Source: Bdellovibrio sp. (GTDB taxonomy: Bacteria > Bdellovibrionota > Bdellovibrionia > Bdellovibrionales > Bdellovibrionaceae). From it: 35,745 bases of DNA. Location: positions 1 through 35,745 of the forward strand of contig JACMQO010000132.1 in NCBI GenBank assembly GCA_014376935.1. Reading direction: 5' to 3'. The notes below the pieces were generated by a model, which was not told the origin of the DNA, ran no database searches, and saw only the letters and a list, made by a program, of their open reading frames with translations. The position numbers and the translations under genes were made by a program. Below are positions 1 to 8,570 of the stretch, piece by piece. Position 1 is the first letter of the stretch. Each line of letters begins with the position of its first letter.

Positions 1-3000
1 ACTTCGATATCAGGATCAACCCCGTGGTTTTCAATATTCCATTCCACATCTTTAAACCAATGGCTGTATTCAGGTTGAGTGATGTAAGCGCCGTCACGTA
101 ACGAGTACTGACCGTTGATACCGATCACGCCACCCCAAGTTCTTTTACCGACTAATTTTCCTAAGCCCATTAATTTAAATGCATGCGGAAAAATGTCTCC
201 GTCACTGCCCGAGTTTTCATTGGCTAATGCCACCAAAACTCCGGGGGCATACATCGGGTATGTTTCAAGACCATGATGTCTGGTTTCATCAAACCCAATC
301 ACTTTTTGCGCTAAGACTTTTAATAAGTGCTGAGACACATGCCCGCCACCGTTATAGCGAACATCCACGATTAATCCGTCGTACTGCGATTCAACGATAA
401 AGTGACGATAGAATTCGGCGTAGCCAATCGGGCCCATATCTGGAATATGCACGTAACCTAATTTTCCGCCGGATTTTTCGTGAACGAATTTTTTATTGTT
501 CGCAACCCATTGGCGATAACCCGCGGCCGATTGGCTTAAATTTGGTTTTACTAAAACCGTTTCTTTACGTTTCGTGCCTTTACGAAGAATCGTTAATTCG
601 ATCTTAGCACCGACTTTATTTTCTAAATTTTCATAAAGGTCTTGAGCTGATATAAATTCAACACCGTTAAAAGCTAAAATCTGATCGCCGACATTTAACG
701 AAATTCCCATCGCTTTTAATGGAGATTCTGTCGCAGGCATCCAAGAATCACCCTGGGGTAATTCTAAGATCGTGTATCTTTTTAGTTTAGCATTATAACT
801 AAACGTCGCACCTAAGCGCGCTAACGGAATGCGTGCACCGTAACGATCATAATTGCCGTTCATTTCGTAACAGTGCGAAGTTCCTAGTTCACCCTGCATC
901 TCCCACATCAAATCTGAAAATTCAGCACGAGTCGATACTTTGGGTAATAAATTTATGTAGCGTTTATAAACTAAGTCCCAATCAATTTTATTTAAATCAC
1001 GACGCCAAAAATGCTCTTTCTGAAAAACCCAGGCTTCGTGATACATCTGCTGCCATTCGGCACGCGGGTTTACTTTTAACTTAACACCGCTGGTATCGAC
1101 CCAACCGTCTTTTTTACCGATTTTAAAATCTGACGTCGGCTTATTTTTCGTTTCGGTCAAACGTAATTTAGAATCTACGAACGATAAGAAGTACGTTTTG
1201 CTTTTGTTTAAAGTAAAGAAAGCTGCATTTCTTTGATATGAATCGTATTCATTATCTTCAAATTTGTATTGATAAACGTTCATCGTCGGGGCATCGCCAA
1301 ATATTTCATCGCCATTGATGGGTTCGACACTCGATTTCCAATATAGAATTCCGCCTTTAATGCCGACAACTTTTTGATATCCGCCCAAATCTAAACCAAA
1401 TGCCTCGATACGCTGATCAATGCCATTAAAATCAATTTCAATTTTTAACTCGGGCGCAGGAACTGGTTTGCCATTTCTATTTTTCGCTTTAACGATCGGC
1501 AGTGGTGCGTGCGGATTTTCTAATCCGGCATCGAAAGGACTTGGTGTTCCGGGCAGTAAAGACACGACATAAGGTCTAATCGCGAACGGAAAACCTAAGT
1601 CAAAATGCGTTTCGTTGTAATTTGGCGCAAATTCACGCACGCCCAAAAAATAAATATATTTACCGGTAGGGTCAAACGACGGCGACGTATCTGAAAGTAT
1701 CGGAGTCACTAGGAGCCGTAACTTCTTAGTCGTCATATCGTAAATACGAATACCCGTGCGGCGCGAATCTAAATTCGCCGAATAAACCAAATAACGTCCG
1801 TCCGGAGACCATTCTAAATCACAAGGTCTTGCGAATGCATTTGTTTCAATTTTTTTCGATGTTTGTTTTTTTAAATCTAATAGATAAACTTCATTACGAT
1901 TGGTAATAACTGCCGCAAAATCAGCTTTCGGAGAACACTTTAATCCCCAAATTTTTCCCCAATTGATTTTAGAAAAGATTCTTTTTCGCGTTCCAGATTT
2001 AGTATCAAATTCATAAACGGCTTCGTCAGTCGCACCATGTGCCGCCGCAACTAAAAGCTTAGATCCGTTAAAATTGTAATCAGGATGGCTGTATCGAATA
2101 TTTTTATCTAGATCTAACTCTTTCACGACGCCATTAAATGGCGGTACCTGAAACAAATGACCCCGTGAAATCACAGCGACTTCGCTACCGGTTGGATGAA
2201 CAGCCGCCCCATGAAAATAGCGACTCCATTTTTCAAAACGTGGCGCAGCCTGAATCGCCGAAGCGTTAAATTCAATTGGAACTAATTTAGTTTTTCCAAC
2301 TTTTAAATCGTAGACAAAGATGACAGCTCCGCACTGGTAAACTAGCTGTGATTGATTGGCTTGTAAATTTCTAGCGTAATAATCTGTGTGATGAGTTAAA
2401 CGCTTTCTGTTTTCGCCAGATAGATCACACGAGTAAAGATTAGCGACGCCTTCGTGATCAGAAATAAAATAAATGGTTTTACCCAGCACAACCGGTCTTG
2501 CGATATTGGTTTTTAAATCAGTCAAAATTCTTTCGAATTTAGATTTTCCTTTTTGAACCCAAAGAACTCCAGCCGTTCCACCTTGATAACGCTTCCATCT
2601 AGCGGAATCACCCGAATGGCGTCCTAAAATTTGAAAGCCATCGCCTTGATGATAGAAAGAACTGGGACCTAAATTTATTTTCTTAAAATCTTTGGTGCGA
2701 ATATTTAATTCATAGGTGTACGTTTCACGGCGCGGATAGCCTTCAAGACCCGAGGTAAAAAATAGAACGTCAGCATTTTTCCAGCCGATTATTTTAATCA
2801 CTCCAATCCAAGTTACGCGTTCAAGCGCGCCACCTTGCATGGGTAATAAATAAATATCCCCAATCGAATGATCGGTGCTGATTAAGGCGATTGAATTTCC
2901 GTCAGGTGAAAAACACGGAGAAGAAATATGGCCTTTGTTCGCCGTTAAGCGCTGGGCCGTTCCGCCCGCTTTGGGCACAATCCATAGGTCATCGTCAGAT

Positions 3001-3056
3001 ATAAATGCGATTTGATTTTTAGATAAAGTGGGTTGCTGAAAATAACCTTGGTTCAC
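1..3056 (-). CDS. Tricorn-type S41 serine protease, C-terminus cut by window edge
   Basis: A minus-strand frame stays open for 1018 codons from a GTG at 3056 to the window edge. The GTG follows TAAGGAG with 7-nt spacing, which decides the start. The N-terminal two thirds is made of TolB/WD40-like propeller repeats (for example SPDGRYLVYSANLDSRRTGI near residue 420). A PDZ-like segment (GDQILAFNGVEF) and an S41 protease core follow. Catalytic residues match the tricorn family: His728 in GTSHCYE, Ser951 in NSGSDGDIF and Glu1009 in NIENHGVDPD. Their spacing parallels archaeal tricorn (His746, Ser965, Glu1023). There is no signal peptide, so a cytoplasmic oligopeptide-degrading role is likely, as in the family. 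Only about 50 residues should be missing. It lies downstream of the Crp-like gene on the same strand but behind a terminator-like hairpin, so it may be separately controlled. Confidence 0.9.
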   Translation of the reverse strand, partial: MNQGYFQQPTLSKNQIAFISDDDLWIVPKAGGTAQRLTANKGHISSPCFSPDGNSIALISTDHSIGDIYLLPMQGGALERVTWIGVIKIIGWKNADVLFFTSGLEGYPRRETYTYELNIRTKDFKKINLGPSSFYHQGDGFQILGRHSGDSARWKRYQGGTAGVLWVQKGKSKFERILTDLKTNIARPVVLGKTIYFISDHEGVANLYSCDLSGENRKRLTHHTDYYARNLQANQSQLVYQCGAVIFVYDLKVGKTKLVPIEFNASAIQAAPRFEKWSRYFHGAAVHPTGSEVAVISRGHLFQVPPFNGVVKELDLDKNIRYSHPDYNFNGSKLLVAAAHGATDEAVYEFDTKSGTRKRIFSKINWGKIWGLKCSPKADFAAVITNRNEVYLLDLKKQTSKKIETNAFARPCDLEWSPDGRYLVYSANLDSRRTGIRIYDMTTKKLRLLVTPILSDTSPSFDPTGKYIYFLGVREFAPNYNETHFDLGFPFAIRPYVVSLLPGTPSPFDAGLENPHAPLPIVKAKNRNGKPVPAPELKIEIDFNGIDQRIEAFGLDLGGYQKVVGIKGGILYWKSSVEPINGDEIFGDAPTMNVYQYKFEDNEYDSYQRNAAFFTLNKSKTYFLSFVDSKLRLTETKNKPTSDFKIGKKDGWVDTSGVKLKVNPRAEWQQMYHEAWVFQKEHFWRRDLNKIDWDLVYKRYINLLPKVSTRAEFSDLMWEMQGELGTSHCYEMNGNYDRYGARIPLARLGATFSYNAKLKRYTILELPQGDSWMPATESPLKAMGISLNVGDQILAFNGVEFISAQDLYENLENKVGAKIELTILRKGTKRKETVLVKPNLSQSAAGYRQWVANNKKFVHEKSGGKLGYVHIPDMGPIGYAEFYRHFIVESQYDGLIVDVRYNGGGHVSQHLLKVLAQKVIGFDETRHHGLETYPMYAPGVLVALANENSGSDGDIFPHAFKLMGLGKLVGKRTWGGVIGINGQYSLRDGAYITQPEYSHWFKDVEWNIENHGVDPDIE

Positions 3057-3063
3057 AAAAAAA

Positions 3064-3120
3064 CTCCTTAATCTGAACTTAGACTTTCAAGTCTAAAAGA
3101 TCAGATTAAGGAAAGTCTAA
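3064..3120 (-). promoter_or_regulatory. Terminator-like hairpin that includes the tricorn Shine-Dalgarno, with an alternative pairing
   Basis: An 11-bp perfect stem pairs 3066-3076 (CCTTAATCTGA) with 3101-3111. A 7-bp inner stem pairs 3079-3085 with 3090-3096. Read on the minus strand, the outer stem is followed two bases later by seven T's, as in an intrinsic terminator for the Crp-like gene whose stop is at 3151. The closing strand contains most of TAAGGAG (3064-3070), the tricorn ribosome-binding site, and the T-run fills the space before its GTG. A second 10-bp pairing, 3079-3088 with 3111-3120 (GAAAGTCTAA), excludes the first and would free the Shine-Dalgarno. The pairings are read directly from the sequence; a switching role is inference. 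Confidence 0.6.
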
Positions 3121-3150
3121 TACCAATTGAACTTATACTTAAACCTATAC

Positions 3151-3912
3151 TTAGAAGTTACCCGATTTCTCAGCTAGACCTTCGCGATTTAGAATAATAA
3201 TTTCTTTACCGTTTAGGTCGATCAAACCTTCGTTTTTAAACTCAGTTAAGTGTCTTGATAACGACTCATTGATCGTGCTAGCCAGCTGGGCAAATTCATT
3301 ACGTGTTAATTTCAAGTTTAACGAAATACCACGATCTGTCTTTACTCCGAAACGGTCACTTAGAACCACAAGTTGGTAAGCGATACGTTCTTGAACAGAC
3401 GCTAGATAATGCAACTGGCTTGTTTTTTCATAGCCACGAATATCTAGAACCGCTTGCTCTAAGATGTTTTTAATCAAAGGATGTACGCTACCCAAAAGTT
3501 GCATGATAGCTTCTTTCTTGTAGATCCAAACCGTCGTTTTTCTGATCGCTTTCGCGTAAGCTAAATTCGGTTGGCTAAACACCAATGATTTGTATCCAAA
3601 CACTTCGCCCGGAGAAAGTAATTTTGTTACGTACTCAGGCGATGTTGTGCGGCCACGGTTATGATCGCGGTTAACAAACATTTTTACGCAACCCGATTTC
3701 ATCAGGTAAAGACCTGCGGGCTGGTCACCCTCTTTAAATAGGATTTCGCCTTCGTTGAACGAAGCCACATCATAAGGGATGTCTGCCGTTGATAAAAAGC
3801 TAGTTATATTGGGTTCTGCATGTTGTTGCATATATAAGTCTCCAGAATAATTGTAATGACCTGCCATTAATTTGATAGTTGTCGAATCTGTTGGGTCGAA
3901 TGAGCTCGCCAT
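3151..3912 (-). CDS. Crp/Fnr-family transcriptional regulator
   Basis: 253 residues. Residues about 45-140 form a cyclic-nucleotide-binding-type jelly roll (FNEGEILFKEGDQPAGLYLM, then SPGEVFGYKSLVF). A dimerisation helix follows, then a C-terminal winged helix-turn-helix at about 205-240 (LTRNEFAQLASTINESLSRH). The pocket segment after GEVFG reads SQPNLAYAKA and lacks the Arg-Ser pair that contacts cAMP in E. coli CRP. There is no N-terminal cysteine cluster for an Fnr-type iron-sulfur centre. The ligand is therefore unknown and may not be cAMP. GGAAAGG lies upstream of the ATG. It is divergent from the nucleoside importer and shares a palindrome-rich control region with it, so autoregulation or control of the importer is plausible but not shown. 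Confidence 0.88.
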   Translation of the reverse strand: MASSFDPTDSTTIKLMAGHYNYSGDLYMQQHAEPNITSFLSTADIPYDVASFNEGEILFKEGDQPAGLYLMKSGCVKMFVNRDHNRGRTTSPEYVTKLLSPGEVFGYKSLVFSQPNLAYAKAIRKTTVWIYKKEAIMQLLGSVHPLIKNILEQAVLDIRGYEKTSQLHYLASVQERIAYQLVVLSDRFGVKTDRGISLNLKLTRNEFAQLASTINESLSRHLTEFKNEGLIDLNGKEIIILNREGLAEKSGNF

Positions 3913-3927
3913 GTTTCTTGCCTTTCC

Positions 3928-3961
3928 TTTTAAGCCTTCGCTTAAAAATACTGTTTAAGCC
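3928..3961 (-). promoter_or_regulatory. Leader hairpin of the Crp-like gene with a competing upstream copy
   Basis: TTTTAAGC at 3928-3935 pairs perfectly with GCTTAAAA at 3940-3947 across a 4-nt loop. In the mRNA the stem ends next to the GGAAAGG ribosome-binding region. A further copy of the 5' arm (TTTAAGCC, 3954-3961) could pair with the same central arm, giving two mutually exclusive hairpins. Function is unknown. Confidence 0.4.
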
Positions 3962-3976
3962 TATTTTCTCAGCCGC

Positions 3977-4031
3977 TGTATGTTTATAATTTATTAAACT
4001 TACTGTAAGTTTACAATTTATTAAACATACA
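3977..4031. promoter_or_regulatory. 55-bp composite palindrome (candidate operator) between divergent genes
   Basis: Centred on 4004, this is a near-symmetric element. The inner arms are 9 bp (3995-4003 with 4005-4013, core TTACTGTAA) and the outer arms are 10 bp (3977-3986 TGTATGTTTA with 4022-4031). It also contains an 18-bp direct repeat with one mismatch: GTTTATAATTTATTAAAC at 3982-3999 and GTTTACAATTTATTAAAC at 4009-4026. Each copy is itself a GTTTA-N8-TAAAC palindrome. The copies are offset by 27 bp. It looks like a cooperative multi-site operator; the regulator is not identified. Confidence 0.6.
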
Positions 4032-4034
4032 TTG

Positions 4035-4044
4035 ATGACGTCAT
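4035..4044. promoter_or_regulatory. 10-bp perfect palindrome ATGACGTCAT
   Basis: ATGACGTCAT is a perfect 10-bp palindrome lying just beyond the large palindrome on the importer side. It could be a second operator or part of the importer promoter region. No regulator is assigned. Confidence 0.3.
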
Positions 4045-4062
4045 AGATAGAATTTATGTTGA

Positions 4063-4072
4063 CTGCGCGCAG
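4063..4072. promoter_or_regulatory. 10-bp perfect palindrome CTGCGCGCAG
   Basis: CTGCGCGCAG is a GC-rich perfect palindrome in otherwise AT-rich control DNA, 56 bp before the start of the importer binding protein. It may be an operator or a short leader hairpin. Confidence 0.3.
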
Positions 4073-4127
4073 AGCTAGACATAGAACCAGCTGACCTGTT
4101 TTTTCTTAATCGTTTCAAGGAGTTAGC

Positions 4128-5108
4128 ATGGCAAGAAATATCTTATTTATTTTATTTTTTGGTTTTTTTTCGACTCTTCAAGTTTCAGCGACAGTTAAAA
4201 TTGGTCTAGTTTTAGACAAGGGTGGCAAGGACGACAAGTCGTTCAATACCTCGGCCTACGAAGGCGCTAAGAAAGCCGAGAAAGAGCTGGGTATCGAACT
4301 GAAATACGTTGAAGCCACGGATTCGAACTCTTTAGAGACACTTCACAGAAATTTCGCGCAAAAAAAATATGACTTAGTGATCGGTATCGGCTTCGCACAA
4401 ATCGACGCCGTCAAAAAAGTAGCCGTTTTATTTCCACAGACTCACTTCGCGATCGTTGACGGAGAAGTGTCGGCAGCCAACGTTCGTTCATTATTATTCG
4501 AAGAACACGAAGGCTCATTCTTAGCGGGAGCCGCGGCCGCCATGAAATCTAAAACAGGCGTGGTTGGCTTTATCGGCGGAATGGACATTCCATTAATCCG
4601 TCGCTTTCAAAAAGGCTACGAAGCGGGAGTTAAATACGTTAACCCCAAAGCGACCGTTATCAATAATTACGTCGGCGTAACTGGCGAAGCCTGGAATAAC
4701 CCTGCTAAAGCTAAAGAGATGGCCTTATCGCAAATTGGACAAAAAGCAGATGTGATCTTTCACGCGGCCGGAGCTTCGGGCGCCGGAATTTTCGATGCGG
4801 CGGCTGACAAAAAAATCTACGCGATTGGTGTCGATTCAAATCAGAACTGGATCAAACCGGGCGTGGTGCTAACAAGTATGCTTAAGCGCGTCGACGTGGC
4901 CGTTTTTGAAACAATTAAATCAGTTAAAGATAATAAGTTTCAGTCCGGCATCATCCGCTTTGGATTAAAAGACTCGGGCGTTGATTGGGCTTTCGATTCT
5001 TTCAACGAAAAACTTTGGTCAGCCCCTGAAAAAACAAAGATGGAAGACATCAAAAAACAAATCATTAGCGGCAAAATTAAAGTTCCAGATTATTACAAAA
5101 CGAAATAA
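4128..5108 (+). CDS. BMP-family periplasmic nucleoside-binding protein of ABC importer
   Basis: 326 residues. It has an N-terminal signal peptide (hydrophobic residues 4-16, likely cleavage after VSA near residue 21). There is no lipobox cysteine, so it should be a soluble periplasmic protein and not a lipoprotein like PnrA/TmpC. The mature part has the BMP/PnrA fold signatures: KIGLVLDKGGKDDKSFNTSA, the early segment GIGFAQIDAV, GVVGFIGGMDIPLIRRFQKG and IGVDSNQNW. Family members bind purine or other nucleosides. AAGGAG precedes the ATG. It is the first gene of a four-gene importer operon with a 5-bp gap to the ATPase. Exact substrate preference cannot be read from sequence. Confidence 0.9.
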   Translation: MARNILFILFFGFFSTLQVSATVKIGLVLDKGGKDDKSFNTSAYEGAKKAEKELGIELKYVEATDSNSLETLHRNFAQKKYDLVIGIGFAQIDAVKKVAVLFPQTHFAIVDGEVSAANVRSLLFEEHEGSFLAGAAAAMKSKTGVVGFIGGMDIPLIRRFQKGYEAGVKYVNPKATVINNYVGVTGEAWNNPAKAKEMALSQIGQKADVIFHAAGASGAGIFDAAADKKIYAIGVDSNQNWIKPGVVLTSMLKRVDVAVFETIKSVKDNKFQSGIIRFGLKDSGVDWAFDSFNEKLWSAPEKTKMEDIKKQIISGKIKVPDYYKTK

Positions 5109-5113
5109 TCCGC

Positions 5114-6568
5114 TTGAAACCAATCGTCGAATTTCAAAAGATAAATAAATTTTACGGGTCGGCTCAGGCCTGTAAAGACATTACTTTTACTATTCAAGAC
5201 CAAACGATTCATGCCCTTGTTGGTGAAAACGGCGCCGGCAAATCGACGTTAATGAAAATTTTCGCGGGCCTTGAGCGCGCTGATTCTGGACAGATTTTTT
5301 TAAAAGGATCTGCGTACAAACCTGAATCTGCCAAGGATGCCTTCAAATATCGAATTGGTTTCGTGCAACAGCATTTCTTGTTAGCTGATAATCGAAATGT
5401 CATTGATCACCTGATTCTAAATTGGCCTTACAAAAGTTTACTGCGCCCCGCTTCGACAAATGAGCTTTTAAAAAAAGTCGAACTATTCAGTGCTAAATTC
5501 AATTGGCATATCAATCTAAAAACTAAGATTCGCGATTTATCTGTCGGCGAACAACAGCGTATCGAAATTATTAAAGCTTTACTAACAGATCCAGAAATAA
5601 TCATTTTCGACGAGCCCACAGCCGTTCTGGCACCTGGTGAAATTCTAGATTTTTTAAAATTCTTAAAAGATTTAAAAGCCGAAGGTAAAACGGTTATTTT
5701 AATTTCTCATAAATTAAATGAAATTAAAAATGTTGCCGATGCCGTAACGGTACTTCGTCACGGGCAGAGCATTTTAACCAGAGATGTTTCAGAAATGTCT
5801 GTCGCCGATATGGCCGAAAGCATGATCGGACAAAAATTAGGTTCACTGGTAACGAACGCCAATATCAAAAAAGAAAATCGCGAATTATTTAAAATCGGTG
5901 ATATTGGTTTGATTGTCGAAAAAAATGAAATCTTGGGCGTCGCCGGCATCGAAGGTCACGGCCAAAGCCAATTGATCGAAAAAGTTTTGGCAACCGTGCA
6001 AAAAAATAAGATCAGCTATGGTGACATCGCCGAAGATCGTATTAAGTTTAACTTATTTCCGGGCCTCAATTTAGTTGAACACATGACCTTAAGACATCCG
6101 AAACATTTAACGAAGCATGGCTTTATTCAACAAGCAAAAGCGGTCGCAACGACGCGCGATCTTGTTAAGGCGTGGGATGTACGCCCACACGATCATCTGA
6201 TCGCGGTTGACAAACTATCTGGCGGAAATCAGCAAAAATTTGTGGTTGGACGCGAACTATTTCACGATCCAGATTTTATTCTGGCGGCTCATCCCACACG
6301 CGGGGTCGACTTAGGAGCCCAGCAAATGATTCATTCGGCCTTAGTCGCCCGTAAAGACGCCGGCAAATCTGTAATGTTGGTGTCGTCTGATTTGGACGAG
6401 ATCTTGAATTTGTCAGACGTTTTTATCATTTTAAATAAAAATCAAATTTACGGACCCTTCTTTAAAAAGCAACTTTCTGAAATTGAAATTGGACAGTTTA
6501 TGACCGATTCGCACCCTGAACAAAAAAACTTTCGCTTGGGTTCGGTTGGAACTGGGACATTAACATGA
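5114..6568 (+). CDS. Nucleoside ABC importer, tandem ATPase subunit
   Basis: 484 residues with two ABC domains. Domain 1 is complete: Walker A GENGAGKST (37-45), signature LSVGEQQR (142-149), Walker B IIIFDEPT and H-switch ISHK. Domain 2 (from about 255) has no Walker A lysine (GIEGHGQSQL). It keeps the signature LSGGNQQKF (368-376), and its Walker B end reads AAHPTRGVD without the catalytic Glu. This asymmetry is usual for the MglA/RbsA/NupO-type ATPases. Domain 2 looks shorter than usual between Walker A and the signature. The start is a TTG at 5114, five bases after the previous stop and without a clear ribosome-binding site, so translational coupling is likely. Its stop overlaps the next start (ATGA). 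Confidence 0.9.
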   Translation: MKPIVEFQKINKFYGSAQACKDITFTIQDQTIHALVGENGAGKSTLMKIFAGLERADSGQIFLKGSAYKPESAKDAFKYRIGFVQQHFLLADNRNVIDHLILNWPYKSLLRPASTNELLKKVELFSAKFNWHINLKTKIRDLSVGEQQRIEIIKALLTDPEIIIFDEPTAVLAPGEILDFLKFLKDLKAEGKTVILISHKLNEIKNVADAVTVLRHGQSILTRDVSEMSVADMAESMIGQKLGSLVTNANIKKENRELFKIGDIGLIVEKNEILGVAGIEGHGQSQLIEKVLATVQKNKISYGDIAEDRIKFNLFPGLNLVEHMTLRHPKHLTKHGFIQQAKAVATTRDLVKAWDVRPHDHLIAVDKLSGGNQQKFVVGRELFHDPDFILAAHPTRGVDLGAQQMIHSALVARKDAGKSVMLVSSDLDEILNLSDVFIILNKNQIYGPFFKKQLSEIEIGQFMTDSHPEQKNFRLGSVGTGTLT

Positions 6569-7605
6569 AACGCGAAAACTTAGCGCCCTGGTTTGGCTTC
6601 TTATTCGGATTATTCTTAGCTTGCTCGTTGGCTTTATTTTTTAAAGAAAGCCCCGTCCACGTATTAAAAATTGTGACGACTAGTTTTTTAAATTCTAAAT
6701 ACGATTTTGGATTAACTTTATTTTATACGACTTGCTTAATATTTGCGGGCTTATCATTTGCTATTCCTATGAAGGCCGGTTTATTTCATATCGGTAGCGA
6801 AGGACAATTAACGATCAGTGCCACGATCGCGGCGATTATTGGCGTTTCTTTTAACGCCAATACATTTACGGGCCTAGCCGCGATTTTTATAATTACGATT
6901 CTAACCGGCATGCTTTCAGCTTTGATCATTGCCTTACTTAAATTTTACCGCAAAGCCCACGAAGTTGTTGTCGCCATCATGCTGAATTTTGTGTTTGCCG
7001 CCCTTAGTACTTGGGTTACCGTGAACCACTTTCAAAATACGGCCTCGCAAAATCCAGAGACTGGTTTAATTTTAGACGCCTACCAGATCTTTAAAAATGA
7101 TCCCATTAAAAATTATTTTGAGCAGTCCCCGGTCAGTTCGTTCTTTGTCTTGGCGATTATTTTTTGTATTTTACTTCGTTGGCTTGAATCGAAAACTTTA
7201 TTTTTCCAGGTGATCAAAAGCTACGGTGCAAATCCCGCGGCGAACAAACGTTTTGGGTTTTCAGAACTTAAAATTTTAACTTCCGTCATGCTAATGGCCG
7301 GTTTCTTTTCAGCCTTTATCGGGTTAACTGAAGTCTTAGGTAACAGCTTTCAATATAAAATTGGTTTTTCTCCGTCTTACGGATTCTTGGGAATTGCGGT
7401 TGCGCTACTGGCTAGACAAAATTTCATCGGCCTGATTGGGTCGTCATTCTTGATTGCATTACTTCACAAAGGGGCCTCTGACCTTGATTTAGAGACTCAG
7501 TTTTTGACACGTGACTTTTCGCGGGTGCTGCAAGCCCTGATTATTTTCAGCGTGGCCGCCTCTTACTACGTCTTTACTTATCGAAAACGTAAGGAGTCGA
7601 ACTAA
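6565..7605 (+). CDS. Nucleoside ABC importer, inner-membrane permease 1
   Basis: 346 residues, very hydrophobic with about 8-9 predicted membrane helices, of the BPD_transp_2 (MglC/RbsC/NupP) permease family. Diagnostic segments are FAIPMKAGLFHIGSEGQL (about 65-82) and HEVVVAIMLNFVFAAL (about 132-147), the coupling-helix region typical of nucleoside permeases. The ATG overlaps the ATPase stop by four bases (ATGA) and the stop overlaps the next ATG by one base (TAATG). It pairs with the following gene as a heterodimeric channel. Confidence 0.9.
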   Translation: MKRENLAPWFGFLFGLFLACSLALFFKESPVHVLKIVTTSFLNSKYDFGLTLFYTTCLIFAGLSFAIPMKAGLFHIGSEGQLTISATIAAIIGVSFNANTFTGLAAIFIITILTGMLSALIIALLKFYRKAHEVVVAIMLNFVFAALSTWVTVNHFQNTASQNPETGLILDAYQIFKNDPIKNYFEQSPVSSFFVLAIIFCILLRWLESKTLFFQVIKSYGANPAANKRFGFSELKILTSVMLMAGFFSAFIGLTEVLGNSFQYKIGFSPSYGFLGIAVALLARQNFIGLIGSSFLIALLHKGASDLDLETQFLTRDFSRVLQALIIFSVAASYYVFTYRKRKESN

Positions 7606-8483
7606 TGAGTGAAATGAATTTTTCTGATTCGATCTTCGTTCTGTTGTTATTTTCGACGTTTCGTTTATCGCTACCTTTAGTATTAACGGCCGTCGGTGGG
7701 TATTTTTCTGAAAAATCAGGTGTTGCCCAAATTGGTCTTGAAGCCTTTTTGTTGATTGGCGCGTTCACCGCATCGTCCGTGACGTATTTAAGTGGATCAT
7801 TATTTTATGGTTATATCTCGGCCGCTTTGGCCTCTTTACTGATGGCTCAGCTATTTTGCTTTTTAGTTTTAAAATTACGCGCCAACGCGATCGTGATTGG
7901 AACCGGTTTAAATTTATTCGTGATTGGCCTAATCCCTTTAATTGGTAAAGTTCTTTTCGATTCAACCGGATCAACTCCTACTATTCCGACATTCGATAAT
8001 ACTTTGATCTACCCCATGGTCACTTTAGTTTTAGCTTTGGGATTAAGTTATTATTTATCTGAAAAAACCATTTGGGGGCTTCAGGTTAAATTTGCGGGTG
8101 AAAAACAAGATGCATTGTCGGCAATCGGAGTTAATTTCGATACTCGGCGATGGCAAGCGGTCAGTTACGGAGCTTTCGTAACGGGTCTTGCGGGCGCTAT
8201 TTTATCAACGTATTTATCATCATCGTATTCACCGTTGATGAGCGCGGGGCGTGGTTACATTGCATTAGCGGCCATTATTTTCGCCGGTTGGGATTTACGT
8301 CGTACGATTTTGATCAGTTTATTTTTTGGTTTCTTTGAAGCGTTACAAATTCAGGCGCAGTCGAATCAAGCGGTCTCTTCCCTAATTCCGGGCGAGTTCA
8401 TCCAAATGATTCCTTATCTAATCACTTTATTGGCGCTGTTGTTCTTTAAATCAAAGCGACAAGCTCCAAAGGAACTTAAATAG
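7605..8483 (+). CDS. Nucleoside ABC importer, inner-membrane permease 2
   Basis: 292 residues, the shorter NupQ-type permease. It begins with RLSLPLVLTAVGGYFSEKSG near residue 20 and contains NAIVIGTGLNLF and a helix ending in YIALAAIIFAGWD, all typical of the second BPD_transp_2 subunit. About eight membrane helices are apparent. AAGGAG lies 8 bases before the ATG, and the ATG shares one base with the preceding stop. It is the last gene of the importer operon. The 87-bp gap to the next gene has no obvious terminator, so read-through into the nuclease is possible. Confidence 0.9.
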   Translation: MSEMNFSDSIFVLLLFSTFRLSLPLVLTAVGGYFSEKSGVAQIGLEAFLLIGAFTASSVTYLSGSLFYGYISAALASLLMAQLFCFLVLKLRANAIVIGTGLNLFVIGLIPLIGKVLFDSTGSTPTIPTFDNTLIYPMVTLVLALGLSYYLSEKTIWGLQVKFAGEKQDALSAIGVNFDTRRWQAVSYGAFVTGLAGAILSTYLSSSYSPLMSAGRGYIALAAIIFAGWDLRRTILISLFFGFFEALQIQAQSNQAVSSLIPGEFIQMIPYLITLLALLFFKSKRQAPKELK

Positions 8484-8570
8484 GTACGCACAAAAAAGCT
8501 TAAGTCAGTTTATTAGGGCGCCCAAGAATTGAATTATTTTTTTAGATCTTAAATCTTTTAAAGGAGATAT

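Noticed and set aside
179-400. Plus-strand frame inside the tricorn gene
   Set aside because: The minus strand here encodes the conserved S41 active site (Ser951 region); the opposite frame is a shadow.
8516-8523. GGGCGCCC palindrome before the nuclease gene
   Set aside because: Only 8 bp with no T-run and no room for a loop; neither a terminator nor a recognisable operator.
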